Source of the DNA: JAPOXR01 sp963662395
GTDB lineage: Bacteria > Pseudomonadota > Alphaproteobacteria > Rhodobacterales > Rhodobacteraceae
Assembly (NCBI GenBank): GCA_963662395.1
Contig: OY759511.1
Coordinates: forward strand, 2,604,001 to 2,668,000
Reading direction: 5' to 3'
Length of the DNA stretch: 64,000 bases
A program made the translations under genes and the position numbers. The notes beneath the pieces were generated by a model. The model had not been told where the DNA came from, did not search any database, and saw only the letters and a list, made by a program, of their open reading frames with translations. This document shows positions 52,601 through 61,764 of this stretch, one piece after another (position 1 is the stretch's first letter; each line of letters starts with the position of its first letter).

Positions 52601-53665
52601 ATGTCTGACCTTCAGCTTGATCACGTCTCGAAGCAATTCGGCACCACCGACGTCATCAGCGATGTCGAATTCGAGGCTGCCGATGGTGAATTCGTGGTAT
52701 TTGTCGGGCCATCCGGCTGCGGAAAGTCGACGCTGTTGCGGCTGATTACCGGCCTCGAGAGTGTCAGCAGCGGACGGATCTTCATCGGTGGCCGGGATGT
52801 CACCTGGCAGAAGCCGTCACGGCGCGGGGTGGCCATGGTGTTTCAGTCCTATGCACTGTTTCCGCATATGACGGTGGCCGGCAATATCGGGTTTGGCCTG
52901 AAACTGGCGAAGCTTCCGGCCGCCGAGATCAGCAGGCGCGTCGAGGATGTTGCCAGGATCCTCCAGGTCGAGGAACTGCTGGAGCGCCGGCCGGGGCAGT
53001 TGTCGGGAGGTCAGCGGCAACGGGTCGCAATCGGGCGTTCGATCATTCGCAATCCGGAGGTGTTCCTGTTTGACGAGCCATTGTCGAATCTTGACGCCGC
53101 TTTGCGGGTGATGATGCGGCTGGAGATTGCCCGCCTGCACAAGCGGCTCGGCACCACCATGGTCTACGTGACCCACGACCAGACCGAAGCCATGACCCTT
53201 GCCGACCGGATCGTGGTCATCAACCGGGGAAGGATCGAGCAGGTCGGCCCGCCAATGGAACTCTACGAGCGGCCAGCCAACCGGTTTGTCGCCGGGTTTA
53301 TCGGCTCGCCAGCGATGAATTTCGTCAAGGTCGAATTGCAGCCCGGGGCAGCGCTGCAGGCCGGCGAGGTTGGTCTGGCACCGGGCGGGCGACTGCGGCA
53401 ACATGGCGAAGCCACCGAGATCGGGATACGTCCGGAACACCTGGTGCTGGCCGGCCCGGAAGATGGCGACTTTCCGGCCACGGTCGAGATCGTCGAGAAA
53501 CTCGGTGCCGAGTCGCTGGTCTACCTGCAGACGGCCATGTCCGATACGCCATTGACCATGCGGGTCTCGCCCGAGCACCGGCCGCAAGTCGGTGACCGGA
53601 TCCATGCCAGGCTGAACCGGGATCACCTTCACATGTTCGACCGGAGCGGCGGCGTACTCGAATAG
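52601..53665 (+). CDS. Sugar ABC transporter ATP-binding protein (UgpC type), second system
   Basis: A 354-residue ATPase: Walker A GPSGCGKST, Q-loop MVFQSYALFPHM, signature LSGGQRQRVAIGRSI, Walker B VFLFDEPLSNLD, H-loop VTHDQTEAM, and a C-terminal TOBE domain with IGIRPEHLVL. ATG 52601 follows GGGGTGAG. Last gene of the operon; the convergent primase gene ends 26 bp downstream. Confidence 0.94.
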   Translation: MSDLQLDHVSKQFGTTDVISDVEFEAADGEFVVFVGPSGCGKSTLLRLITGLESVSSGRIFIGGRDVTWQKPSRRGVAMVFQSYALFPHMTVAGNIGFGLKLAKLPAAEISRRVEDVARILQVEELLERRPGQLSGGQRQRVAIGRSIIRNPEVFLFDEPLSNLDAALRVMMRLEIARLHKRLGTTMVYVTHDQTEAMTLADRIVVINRGRIEQVGPPMELYERPANRFVAGFIGSPAMNFVKVELQPGAALQAGEVGLAPGGRLRQHGEATEIGIRPEHLVLAGPEDGDFPATVEIVEKLGAESLVYLQTAMSDTPLTMRVSPEHRPQVGDRIHARLNRDHLHMFDRSGGVLE

Positions 53666-53691
53666 CGGCCCTCCTGCCTCGCCCGGAGCGG

Positions 53692-54924
53692 TCAGGGCAT
53701 GGAGGGCCCCGGTGCGTCGGGGCGGCAATCCGGGCCAGGCCGGCCAAGCGGAACCGAGCACCGGTCGAGATACCTTTCGGCCTGCGAGGTGTTCCAACCC
53801 TCGGCAAGGGCATCGGCCAAATCCCAGCCACCTTTCACGCCATCGGGCGGCAACACCCGGGCGAAGCGGATATGCCGGTGATCGGCCAGGGCGCGTGCAA
53901 TCGAGGCAGCCGAGTCGCTGGCAAATCGAAGCTGGCGGTCAACGACCTGCCCGCTGGTCATGGTGACCGGCCGGTCGGCATCCGGCCAAACCAGGGACTG
54001 ACAAGGTTGCGTTGTGTCCGTGCTGTCCCTTGCCGCCGCCAGCAGGGGTGTCCAGTCGGCAAGGTGGACGGCACCGCACCCACCCATGACCGAAATGGTC
54101 AGCAGGCCGGTTTCACGGCATGGCAGCAGCCTGGCTGCCGCATCACGTGTCTTCTCGCCATCGACCAGGAGGAAGCGTCTGCCCGGCCACTCCCCGGCAT
54201 CCTGCAGGCCGTAGAGTGGCCGGCCAACCTGCCGTGGAATCCGGACCACTTCCCATTGATCGGCCCCGGCGCGCCATCCGGCCTGGATGAAGAACTTGCC
54301 GCGAGGCCCGTCTGCCCGGCATACCAGGCACAGGAGCGACCCGCTCGCCGAGCGGTAGTGATGCACATGGGTGGGCCTGATCGCAATCACCCGGTTCCGC
54401 TTTCGATCGGCAATCCTCACCATCATCCCGGGTTGCGGCAGCGGGATCGAAGCCGGAACCGGGGAAAGGAAGTCGGAGGCCGGCCGCAGGCCGGCCGGGG
54501 TCGGCGTGCGTCTCCGGGTGACCAGGGAGTGCCATGCCGAGTGACCGGCATCCGGCAGCCCGATCGCCGGTGCCGGACCAGCTTCCGGCGGCGGAATTCC
54601 GGCCAGTTGGTATGCCTGCTGCAATGCCTGGCGAAAATCGACCGAATACCAGTCCCTGATGAACTGGATGACGTCGCCATGGGCGCCGCAACCGGCACCA
54701 TAGCAACGGTAACGCCCGGCCATGTCATCAATGACGAATGACGGTGTCCGTTCCTGGTGAAAGGGGCAGCAGGCCCTGGCTCCCGTCGGACTTTGCTCGA
54801 GCCTGGCCCCGGAGATTCGGGCGATGGTTTCGGCGAGTGGAAGCGCCGCCTTGATGTCGGCAACTTCCCGGGCCAGCCTTCCTCGATCGGACTTCCGTGA
54901 CATCGGCGCCGGTGGCGGTTTCAT
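53692..54924 (-). CDS. CHC2 zinc finger / TOPRIM DNA primase-like protein
   Basis: A 410-residue plasmid or element-type primase. The CHC2 zinc finger is at about residues 52-88 (ACCPFHQERTPSF with Cys53/His56, then YRCYGAGCGAHGDVIQF with Cys74/Cys79), as in DnaG. A reduced TOPRIM-like region follows (FLLVDGEKTRDAA, VMGGCGAVHLADW, SLVWPDADRP). The DnaG C-terminal helicase-binding domain is missing. It likely primes the strand made during transfer or replication of the element. Transcribed with the small zinc protein upstream (15-bp gap), divergent from the IcmD-like gene. Confidence 0.85.
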   Translation of the reverse strand: MKPPPAPMSRKSDRGRLAREVADIKAALPLAETIARISGARLEQSPTGARACCPFHQERTPSFVIDDMAGRYRCYGAGCGAHGDVIQFIRDWYSVDFRQALQQAYQLAGIPPPEAGPAPAIGLPDAGHSAWHSLVTRRRTPTPAGLRPASDFLSPVPASIPLPQPGMMVRIADRKRNRVIAIRPTHVHHYRSASGSLLCLVCRADGPRGKFFIQAGWRAGADQWEVVRIPRQVGRPLYGLQDAGEWPGRRFLLVDGEKTRDAAARLLPCRETGLLTISVMGGCGAVHLADWTPLLAAARDSTDTTQPCQSLVWPDADRPVTMTSGQVVDRQLRFASDSAASIARALADHRHIRFARVLPPDGVKGGWDLADALAEGWNTSQAERYLDRCSVPLGRPGPDCRPDAPGPSMP

Positions 54925-54939
54925 GCCGATACGGCCGTA

Positions 54940-55323
54940 TCAGCCGCAGGTGAAATCATTTCCGGTCTCCCAGCGCGAATTGTCCTTGCACTGCGTGCAG
55001 ATCCTGTTGCCGCGCCCTTCCGAGAAAAACAGCCTCCGGCAACACAGGCAGGGTCGGGCGCGACCGTGCCGGCGGGCATTGGCCGCAAATTCGTCATGCC
55101 AGTAGGGACGCAGGGTCAATCCGATGCGGCTGGCCTTGGTGGCGACCGAGCGTCGTGACCGGCCAATGCGGGCGGCAATCCGGCCAAAGGGAACGCGGTG
55201 CTTCCACAGATCGACCAGTTGATGGACCTCGCCATCCGCCCATTCGGCCCCGTTGAGGCCGGCATTTCGTACCGGTTGGCGGATCATGTCGGTGTGCATT
55301 GCCGGGAAATTCTGGTTGTTCAT
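54940..55323 (-). CDS. Small DNA-binding protein, GcrA-like helix-turn-helix plus C-terminal zinc ribbon
   Basis: A 127-residue protein from ATG 55323, preceded by GCAGGAA; the frame is open upstream to 55431 but without good start signals. Residues about 26-70 (EWADGEVHQLVDLWKHRV, FGRIAARIGRSRRSVATKA) have the Myb/GcrA pattern of a W-D-E helix, a second helix and a recognition helix. Cys92-Cys95 and Cys109-Cys112 can form a zinc ribbon (PCLCCRRLF and NRICTQC). Canonical GcrA is a cell-cycle regulator; this is smaller and element-linked, probably regulating the Dot genes or the primase. Only the motif supports DNA binding. Confidence 0.6.
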   Translation of the reverse strand: MNNQNFPAMHTDMIRQPVRNAGLNGAEWADGEVHQLVDLWKHRVPFGRIAARIGRSRRSVATKASRIGLTLRPYWHDEFAANARRHGRARPCLCCRRLFFSEGRGNRICTQCKDNSRWETGNDFTCG

Positions 55324-55552
55324 GAGCAATTCCTGCAAGTCAAGTTCGGGCTTCAGCGTAGGTTGAGAAGAACATAATAGCAACAAATATGGCACAATTG
55401 CTGTGGAAACCTGATCGCTGACCCCCCGCACGAGTTATCCACGAAGATCCGGCCGGGCCGTTCGTGGAGTTTCACCTTCATGGTCAACAAGACCGGCATT
55501 GGCCGCCGGCAGACCCGGCGGCGTCGAATCGGGTTTGGAGGCCGGACCGACA

Positions 55553-55915
55553 ATGAAAATCGTTACCCTGTCGCTGCTTCTTGCCGCGACCGCCATCCCC
55601 TCGCTGGCCCAGATCACCGATATCGGCGACATGGCATCCGGCCTGCAGGACCAGGTCGGCGACATCGCCGACCTCATCGGTGCCTTTGCCTTTCTCCTCG
55701 GGATCTGTCTCGGCATGATCGGGTTGCTGAAATTCCGGCAGCATTCGCAGAACCCGAATGATCCCTCTGCCCGGCTGTCGACGGCATTCACGCTGGTCTT
55801 TGTCGGCGCGGCGCTGGTGGCAATTCCGACCACTCTCGGTGTCGGTATCGGGTCGCTGTTCGGCAATGGCGCGGTCCAGCTTTCGGTCGACGGGTCGCTC
55901 AGAAGTATCAATTGA
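55553..55915 (+). CDS. IcmD/DotP-like (TraQ/TraR-type) small membrane protein
   Basis: A 120-residue protein. Signal peptide to about residue 20 (LSLLLAATAIPSLAQ), then two hydrophobic segments (DLIGAFAFLLGICLGMIGLL about 40-60; STAFTLVFVGAALVAIPTTL about 75-97). Weak sequence similarity, but size, topology and the order IcmD-IcmJ-IcmB as in Legionella support the call. ATG 55553 has no SD closer than GGAGG at 55537. Its stop overlaps the next ATG as TGATG. An AT-rich patch at 55368-55400 upstream may hold the divergent promoters. Confidence 0.65.
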   Translation: MKIVTLSLLLAATAIPSLAQITDIGDMASGLQDQVGDIADLIGAFAFLLGICLGMIGLLKFRQHSQNPNDPSARLSTAFTLVFVGAALVAIPTTLGVGIGSLFGNGAVQLSVDGSLRSIN

Positions 55916-56658
55916 TGCTGGCGGCCTTGATGCAGGAGCCGGTCGACCGGCTCGCCATCGGTGCCAGGGCCCATGCCATGCTGGCCCATCATTCCGGCAA
56001 GGAATTCGCCGGGCAGCTCGAGGCTGATGACTGGACCTGCCATTCATGTGGGTTCAGGCTCCGGAATTTCATGGAAATCGACCACCTGGACCGCCACGAG
56101 GCCACCGCCATCGACGAACTGCGGACCATCTGCCAGTTCTGTCACAACCTGCGCCACCCGTTATGGGCGACGCTTCGTGGACGGCTGCGCCTGATCTGGG
56201 CACCGGCAATGTCGCAGCCGGCGTTGAACCGGCTGGCATGGCTGGTGCTGATGGCCTCCGAGGATCACCAGGGCAATACCGCCGATGACGAGTTGCTGGA
56301 CGCGTCCCGTTCCATCATCGCGGCGGTGGGACGTCGCGAGAGCATGATGTCCAGCATTCTCGGCAGTGCGGATCCGGGCGGGCTGATCGAGGCGGTATTC
56401 ACGCTTCGCTCGCTGGTTGGCAGAAACCGGTATCCAAGGGTCCTGCAGCGGATCGACGCGGTGGCAAGATTCTGGCCGACCGCCGCCTGCCGGGCGGCGA
56501 CCGATCTCGAGCGCCCGTCCATGTCGTTGAGCCGGTGGGATGGCAACTGCTTTGTCGACCTGGCCGGGCTGGCAGTTGCCGAATTCTGGAAGCACGAGCG
56601 GTCGGTTGCCCATCTGCGCAAGATCTGTCGGCAACATGTTGTGGGGACCGACCGGTGA
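55915..56658 (+). CDS. IcmJ/DotN-like zinc protein of the type IVB system
   Basis: A 247-residue protein. The IcmJ hallmark is a zinc site with HNH-like spacing: TCHSCGF (Cys42, Cys45), MEIDHLD and ICQFCHNLRH (Cys73, Cys76, His77). DotN/IcmJ is a cytoplasmic part of the Legionella coupling complex. ATG 55915 overlaps the IcmD stop by one base. The C-terminal half (RDQGNTADDELL to KHERSVAHLRKI region) is helical and less conserved. Note that an HNH nuclease is an alternative reading of the motif; position supports IcmJ. Confidence 0.75.
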   Translation: MLAALMQEPVDRLAIGARAHAMLAHHSGKEFAGQLEADDWTCHSCGFRLRNFMEIDHLDRHEATAIDELRTICQFCHNLRHPLWATLRGRLRLIWAPAMSQPALNRLAWLVLMASEDHQGNTADDELLDASRSIIAAVGRRESMMSSILGSADPGGLIEAVFTLRSLVGRNRYPRVLQRIDAVARFWPTAACRAATDLERPSMSLSRWDGNCFVDLAGLAVAEFWKHERSVAHLRKICRQHVVGTDR

Positions 56659-58118
56659 CTGCCCGCCTGGCCAGGCCTTTCCGCAGACCGGCTGCCGGCA
56701 CCGTCCGCCACGAGGTCGGCATTCACCTGTCTGCGACCAATGGCAGGCCGGTGGCTGCCGCTGCCGGACGCGTGTTCGAATGCGAGGATCCTGCCGGTCT
56801 CTTGCCGAGGAACGGGATCTGGCTGTCCGACCAGCCCTATCCGGAGATGTCGGCGGTCGAGTGCATTCCCGGGCGCAGCCACGTGCATGCAGATGGCTGG
56901 CTGGGCCTGGCATGGCGGCGGATCCTGGCCGAATGGGGAATGACGCCGCCGCTTTCCGAAAGCGAGTTGAAGACGTTGTCGAGACTGGCCGCCAGGGTGG
57001 TCAGGCTTGGCATTACGGCTGGCAGCCGGATGGAGAGCAGGTGGTCGGAACCGGCAGGAATCGACGACAGGAAATCCCTGTTTCGAACCAGCTACTCGGC
57101 CGGCTTGCGTGACCTTGTCCAGCCATTGCTGCTGCGCTCGCGCCTGAGGCAACGGCAACTGCACGAGATGTCCCGGGAGTTGCACATGTTCGGTATCGCC
57201 ACCACCACCGCTCCGGGTCAGGGCCCGGTGGTGACGATGGTGCGGCCGCGATTCGGCCATGCGCTGGCGATTTCCCGGCAGCCGATCCCGCTGACCGGAC
57301 AATGGAAACAGGTTGAACTGCCGAATTTTCAATCGGTGATCTGCGACCGGCTGATTAGCGAGTTGGACGGGCTCGGCCGGCCGGTCATCCTGGTCGGGGC
57401 CTTTCGGCCATACCGGCTGGAGTTGCCGGCCTGGGTCAGGGGCTGGCTGGCCGGATTTTCCAGCCCGTACGGACGCAACTGGTTTGCGCTCGACGAGGTT
57501 CGCCGGCTTCGCGTGCATGGCGATTTCATTCTCCGGGAAGCCTATGCCGGGAGGGGTTGGCAACTGGCCACCGATGACACGCTCCTCGGCGGGTTCATGC
57601 GGGCGCTGGTCAAGGCTTGTGGCAGCATGACCATTGCCCGGAATTCATGGTCGGCAGGCCTGGCGGCCGAGAATTTTCTTGGCGCCCTGGCAACGAGGCC
57701 GTCGGTGATCCGGGCCTCGGTGTCGATGGAGACCATCTGGATCGCGATGCTGGACCGGGTTGCGGCAGTTCCGGCGATTGATGCTGTCGAGTGCTGCGGA
57801 GCCCGGCTGGTCAAGGCCCGCGGCAGCATGATCCGGGCGCAGGCCGGAGAACGGCCGGCCGCCATCAGGCGGATGGTCGGAGCCTTGTGGAGGCTGGGCT
57901 ACGTGCCGGCAGGATCTTGTCTGCCCGTCGATGTTGATGCAGTTTGCGATCCCGTACAGTTCGGCGGCGGGTCGGAATACCGGGCCCTGGCCACTGCCAT
58001 GCAACGCCGCAGATTCGGATACGGGCTGGAATTCGACCAGCTGGTCGATCGCAGGCCGCGCCAGCGGAAATCGGCCGAACACGCGCTGCTGGCGGATCTC
58101 GAATCCTCGTGGACCTGA
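56655..58118 (+). CDS. Hypothetical protein between IcmJ- and IcmB-like genes
   Basis: A 487-residue protein from GTG 56655, which overlaps the IcmJ stop by 4 bp. I recognise no family. No signal peptide, no long membrane helix and no nucleotide-binding motif is seen; Arg- and Trp-rich, with conserved-looking blocks VRHEVGIHLSATNG, SFRPYRLELPAWVRG-like loops (AFRPYRLELPAW) and VRRLRVHGDFILREAY. In Legionella icmJ and icmB are adjacent, so this gene is an insert into the conserved order. Tight overlaps on both sides make it a true member of the operon, perhaps a cytoplasmic accessory of the IcmB ATPase. Confidence 0.7.
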   Translation: MTARLARPFRRPAAGTVRHEVGIHLSATNGRPVAAAAGRVFECEDPAGLLPRNGIWLSDQPYPEMSAVECIPGRSHVHADGWLGLAWRRILAEWGMTPPLSESELKTLSRLAARVVRLGITAGSRMESRWSEPAGIDDRKSLFRTSYSAGLRDLVQPLLLRSRLRQRQLHEMSRELHMFGIATTTAPGQGPVVTMVRPRFGHALAISRQPIPLTGQWKQVELPNFQSVICDRLISELDGLGRPVILVGAFRPYRLELPAWVRGWLAGFSSPYGRNWFALDEVRRLRVHGDFILREAYAGRGWQLATDDTLLGGFMRALVKACGSMTIARNSWSAGLAAENFLGALATRPSVIRASVSMETIWIAMLDRVAAVPAIDAVECCGARLVKARGSMIRAQAGERPAAIRRMVGALWRLGYVPAGSCLPVDVDAVCDPVQFGGGSEYRALATAMQRRRFGYGLEFDQLVDRRPRQRKSAEHALLADLESSWT

Positions 58119-61100
58119 CCGGCTGCCGCATGGACTTCCTGCTGTCGCTTGCCGATCGTCTCCTCGAGACCCCGCTGGTCGAGCGAATTCGCATCGAGGC
58201 CATCGAAGGTCGGACCTGCCTGGCCCTCAAGGATGGCTCGCTGGTGTCGTTGATCTGGATCGATGGCTGCCAGCGCATGCCCGGCCCGGCAGGAACCGGA
58301 CGCGATGCGGAAGCATTGAGGGTGGCGCTGTCCCCGTTCCTGTCCAGGCCGGGGCACGCATTGCAACTCTGCTTCTCCCGCGACCCGGAAACCGCCGGTC
58401 ATGCCATCCGCTGCCTCGCCGGGCGGCAGCAATCGCGGGCAGACCGGCTCGGCCTGACCGTGCACGGGCTGCTCGAGGAACGGTGTCGGAAGCTTGAGGC
58501 GATGTTTTGCGCCGAGACCTGCATCGCCGTTGTCCATAGCTGCGCCGGCGGCGCCCATGACGGGGAACAGGCCCGGAAGGAGGGCGCCGGCAACAGCCTG
58601 CATGCCCGCCATACGGCGCTGACCGAGGCGCTGCGGCGGTGCCTGCTGGCCCGGGACATCGCCGCGGAAATCCTGGAAGCCGAAGACGCGGCCCGCGAAA
58701 TCCGGGCATCGCTCCACCCCTTCACCGCCCCCTGGAAGGATGAATGGAGCCCGGTACCGGGCGGTCCGGCAAGGCCGGCCAGATCCTCGCCCGGACCAGC
58801 ACCGGCGGCAGTCGATGACCTGCCCGGCATGGACTGGTTGCTGGCTACCGAGGATGCCCGACTTGTCGATCAGCGGATCGTCCGGATTGGTGATGCACTG
58901 ATCGCCGGTTTCGACGTGACAGTGGCGCCGGAGATTCTGAAGCCGTTCGACGAGCTGGTCCAGGCAGTGGCGGACGTATCACGCGCCCTTCCATGGCGAT
59001 GCTCGTTTCTCCTGGAGTCCGGCGGCCTGCAATCGGTGCGGCTGAAGGAACAGGCGTCGCGGCTGCTGGCCTTCGCGGCCCCGGTCGCCAATGGGAGGAT
59101 CCGGGAGTCCATCGCATGGCTCCGGGAGATTGACGGCTCCGAGGATACGGTGGTCCGGCTGAAGATCACCTTTGCCACCTGGGCACAGGCGGGGCGCGAG
59201 GAGGTGCTCCGCCGCAATGCGGCGATACTGAAGCGGGCAGCCGAGCAATGGGGCAATTTGTCGGTGGATTCCGTATCGGCTGACCCGGTTGCCACCTGCC
59301 TGTCATCCGTGCCGGCCCTGGCACCCGACTTCACGGCGCCGGCCGCCGCCGCGCCGCTGTCGGCAGCGCTGGCCATGCTGCCGCTCGGTCGGCAGGCCAG
59401 CCCGTGGAGGGAAGGGGTGGTCATGTTCAGGACCGATGACGGAAAGCCATGGTCATACATGTCCGGCTCCTCGCGGCAAAACAGCTGGGTGGAGATTTTC
59501 GCCGGCACCTCCGGCTCCGGCAAGTCGGTGGCATTGAACGCGATGAATCTGGCCTCGGTTCTTGCGCCGCCAGCCGGCGACCTGGCGGCGGCAAGCCTGC
59601 CGAGAATTGCAATCCTCGATATCGGCTATTCCTCCCGGGGTTTGATCGAACTCCTGAAGGACGCCCTGCCACCGGAGCGGCATCACGAGGTTGCCCATCT
59701 GAAACTGAAGATGTCGAGCGAGAGTGCGGTCAATCCGTTCGACACCCCGCCGGGAATGCGGGTCCCGCCACCATCCTCGCGGGAATTCCTGGTCAACATG
59801 CTGTCGGTGCTGACCGGTGCCGACGATGCTGGCGGGCACTGCCCGCTGGCCGGCCTGTCCGGTGCGGTGATTGACCGGGTGTATCGGCAGCTGTCGGACG
59901 AGGAGCACCCAAGGCGTTACATGCGAGGCGAAGCGCCTGCGGTCGATGCCCGGCTGGCGGAAATCGGGTTCGAGGCGGGTGACTACCCGACATGGTGGGA
60001 GGTCGCCGATGCGCTGTTCACGAATGGCCGGCCTCCGGAGGCGGCGCTGGCCCAGTCGCGGGCGTCTCCCGTGCTCGCCGACCTGGTCGAGGCCAGCCAC
60101 GCCGGGAATATCGTCTCGCTCTACCGGGATGCCCTCGCCGGCGAGACAGGCGAGCCGGTACTGCAGGTGTTGCGACGTTCGATATCGGAAGCGATCCGGG
60201 ACTATCCGCTATTGTCGGGGAGCACCCGGTTTGATGCCGGCCATGCACGGATCGTGGCGCTCGATCTCGACGAAGTCGTCAGCTCCCAGTCCGGAGCCGC
60301 CTCGCAGCGGCAAGTCTCGCTGATGTTCATGCTGGCCCGGCATCTCCTGACCAGGGGCTGGACCGGTGATGCCGATGTGGCAGTGCGGGCCGTCGAGGAT
60401 GGAACGCTACCGTCGCCCTATCTCGAATTTCACCTGGATCATGCCCGCAAGGCCCGGCAATCGGCGAGGCTGTTCTGCATGGACGAATTCCACCGGTGCG
60501 GCAAGCTGCCGGGTTTCCGGCGCCAGATCCTCCAGGACATCCGCGAGGGGCGGAAACACAATATCCGCACGGCGCTGTCCTCGCAGTCGCTTGACGATTT
60601 CGGGAATGACATCCTGGAAGCGGCATCGACCGTGTTCATCTTCGATGCACCGACCGACCGGTCGGTCGGAAGGTTGGCCGACCTGTTTGGTCTCGGCGAG
60701 CACGAGCAATCGGTCATTCGCGATCAGCTGACCGGCCCCGGTCCGCAGGGGACGCCGTTCTTTGCCATCATTCGCCACAAGCAGGGACGCTGCAGGCAAA
60801 AACTCAACCTGACCATCGGGGCGGCCGAATTGTGGGCACTTTCCACCACCCCCGAGGATGTGGCGCTGCGCGAGCAGCTGCAGGCACGCACCAGCGCCGC
60901 CGAGGCCCTGCTGTTGCTGGCAACCAGGTTTCCCGGCGGTTCAGCCAAGGCGGAAATCGAATCGGCGGTGGCCAGGAAATCGAACTCCGGCACGGCCGAG
61001 CCCGGAAGCGGCCAGGATCGCGATCCGGCAACCCTCCTGGCCGAGCAACTGTCGGCAGGATATCATGACCGAATTCGGCAGGCCGCCGGGCAATTCGGCC

Positions 61101-61231
61101 CGGTGCCGCCGCCTTCAGGCTGCCATGCCCCCGCATGGGGCCCGCAGCACCGACATGATGTGCCGTGCCGGTGTCAGCCGGCAGCCGATGTCGGGTCGAT
61201 CCAGCCGATATTGCGGTCGGGCCGGCGGTAG
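58109..61231 (+). CDS. IcmB/DotO/TraU type IVB secretion ATPase
   Basis: A 1,040-residue VirB4-like ATPase from GTG 58109 (an ATG at 58130 is the alternative). Walker A GTSGSGKS at about 466-473 after EIFA, then IAILDIGYSSRGLIELL; a large inserted domain; ALDLDEVVSSQ; and Walker B LFCMDEFHRCG (about 788-798) with TALSSQSLDDFG. Length fits IcmB (about 1,010), but the last 45 or so residues are low-complexity and read across the hpf 3' end. It powers assembly or substrate transport at the inner membrane. It overlaps the preceding gene by 10 bp and ends 58 bp inside the convergent hpf gene. Confidence 0.9.
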   Translation: MDLTGCRMDFLLSLADRLLETPLVERIRIEAIEGRTCLALKDGSLVSLIWIDGCQRMPGPAGTGRDAEALRVALSPFLSRPGHALQLCFSRDPETAGHAIRCLAGRQQSRADRLGLTVHGLLEERCRKLEAMFCAETCIAVVHSCAGGAHDGEQARKEGAGNSLHARHTALTEALRRCLLARDIAAEILEAEDAAREIRASLHPFTAPWKDEWSPVPGGPARPARSSPGPAPAAVDDLPGMDWLLATEDARLVDQRIVRIGDALIAGFDVTVAPEILKPFDELVQAVADVSRALPWRCSFLLESGGLQSVRLKEQASRLLAFAAPVANGRIRESIAWLREIDGSEDTVVRLKITFATWAQAGREEVLRRNAAILKRAAEQWGNLSVDSVSADPVATCLSSVPALAPDFTAPAAAAPLSAALAMLPLGRQASPWREGVVMFRTDDGKPWSYMSGSSRQNSWVEIFAGTSGSGKSVALNAMNLASVLAPPAGDLAAASLPRIAILDIGYSSRGLIELLKDALPPERHHEVAHLKLKMSSESAVNPFDTPPGMRVPPPSSREFLVNMLSVLTGADDAGGHCPLAGLSGAVIDRVYRQLSDEEHPRRYMRGEAPAVDARLAEIGFEAGDYPTWWEVADALFTNGRPPEAALAQSRASPVLADLVEASHAGNIVSLYRDALAGETGEPVLQVLRRSISEAIRDYPLLSGSTRFDAGHARIVALDLDEVVSSQSGAASQRQVSLMFMLARHLLTRGWTGDADVAVRAVEDGTLPSPYLEFHLDHARKARQSARLFCMDEFHRCGKLPGFRRQILQDIREGRKHNIRTALSSQSLDDFGNDILEAASTVFIFDAPTDRSVGRLADLFGLGEHEQSVIRDQLTGPGPQGTPFFAIIRHKQGRCRQKLNLTIGAAELWALSTTPEDVALREQLQARTSAAEALLLLATRFPGGSAKAEIESAVARKSNSGTAEPGSGQDRDPATLLAEQLSAGYHDRIRQAAGQFGPVPPPSGCHAPAWGPQHRHDVPCRCQPAADVGSIQPILRSGRR

Positions 61232-61764
61232 ACCACGTTGATTCCGCCATCGCTCTGGTTGTGAAATACCAGCACCGGTGCCTCGGCAAGTTCCAGTTGC
61301 ATGACCGCTTCGCCCACCGACAATGTCGGAATGCGGGTCTCGGTTTCGGCAATGATCACCGGCTGCAGCGAGTCCGGCTCGGCATCTTCCGCCGCGTCAT
61401 CCGCCGATTCGAGAACATAGGATGGTGCCTCGCGGAACTCCACCGGTGTCGTCCGTTCATTATGGTGATTCTTCAGTCGTCGCTTGTAGCGCCGCAACTG
61501 CTTGTCCATCCTGCTGCAGCTCTCGTCGACAGCCGAAAACACATCCGTGGCGCTGGCGCTGGCCTGCGCGGTCAATCCGGATGAGAGACGGACATTGATT
61601 TCGCATGAATGCCCATGCGACTGGCGTGAAAGGACCGCGATGGCCTCGATCGGCCTCAGCCCGTATTTTTCTGCCGTGGAGGCGAGCTTGGCCTCGGTGT
61701 GACTGCGAAGCTCAGCTCCGACATTCAGATGTCTTCCGGTGATCGTGTAACGCATTTTTTCCAC
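61174..61764 (-). CDS. hpf: Ribosome hibernation promoting factor, long form
   Basis: A 196-residue protein (or 193 from the internal ATG). The N-terminal HPF/RaiA domain (YTITGRHLNVGAELRSHTEAK, GHSCEINVRLSSG, AVDESCSRMDKQLRRYKRRL) is followed by a linker and the C-terminal dimerisation domain of long HPF (TLSVGEAVMQLELAEAPVLV, NVVYRRPDRNIGWIDP). It inactivates ribosomes by forming 100S dimers in stationary phase. In most Alphaproteobacteria ptsN follows and rpoN precedes; here the IcmB gene overlaps its 3' end and a 530-bp gap precedes. Confidence 0.95.
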   Translation of the reverse strand: MEKMRYTITGRHLNVGAELRSHTEAKLASTAEKYGLRPIEAIAVLSRQSHGHSCEINVRLSSGLTAQASASATDVFSAVDESCSRMDKQLRRYKRRLKNHHNERTTPVEFREAPSYVLESADDAAEDAEPDSLQPVIIAETETRIPTLSVGEAVMQLELAEAPVLVFHNQSDGGINVVYRRPDRNIGWIDPTSAAG

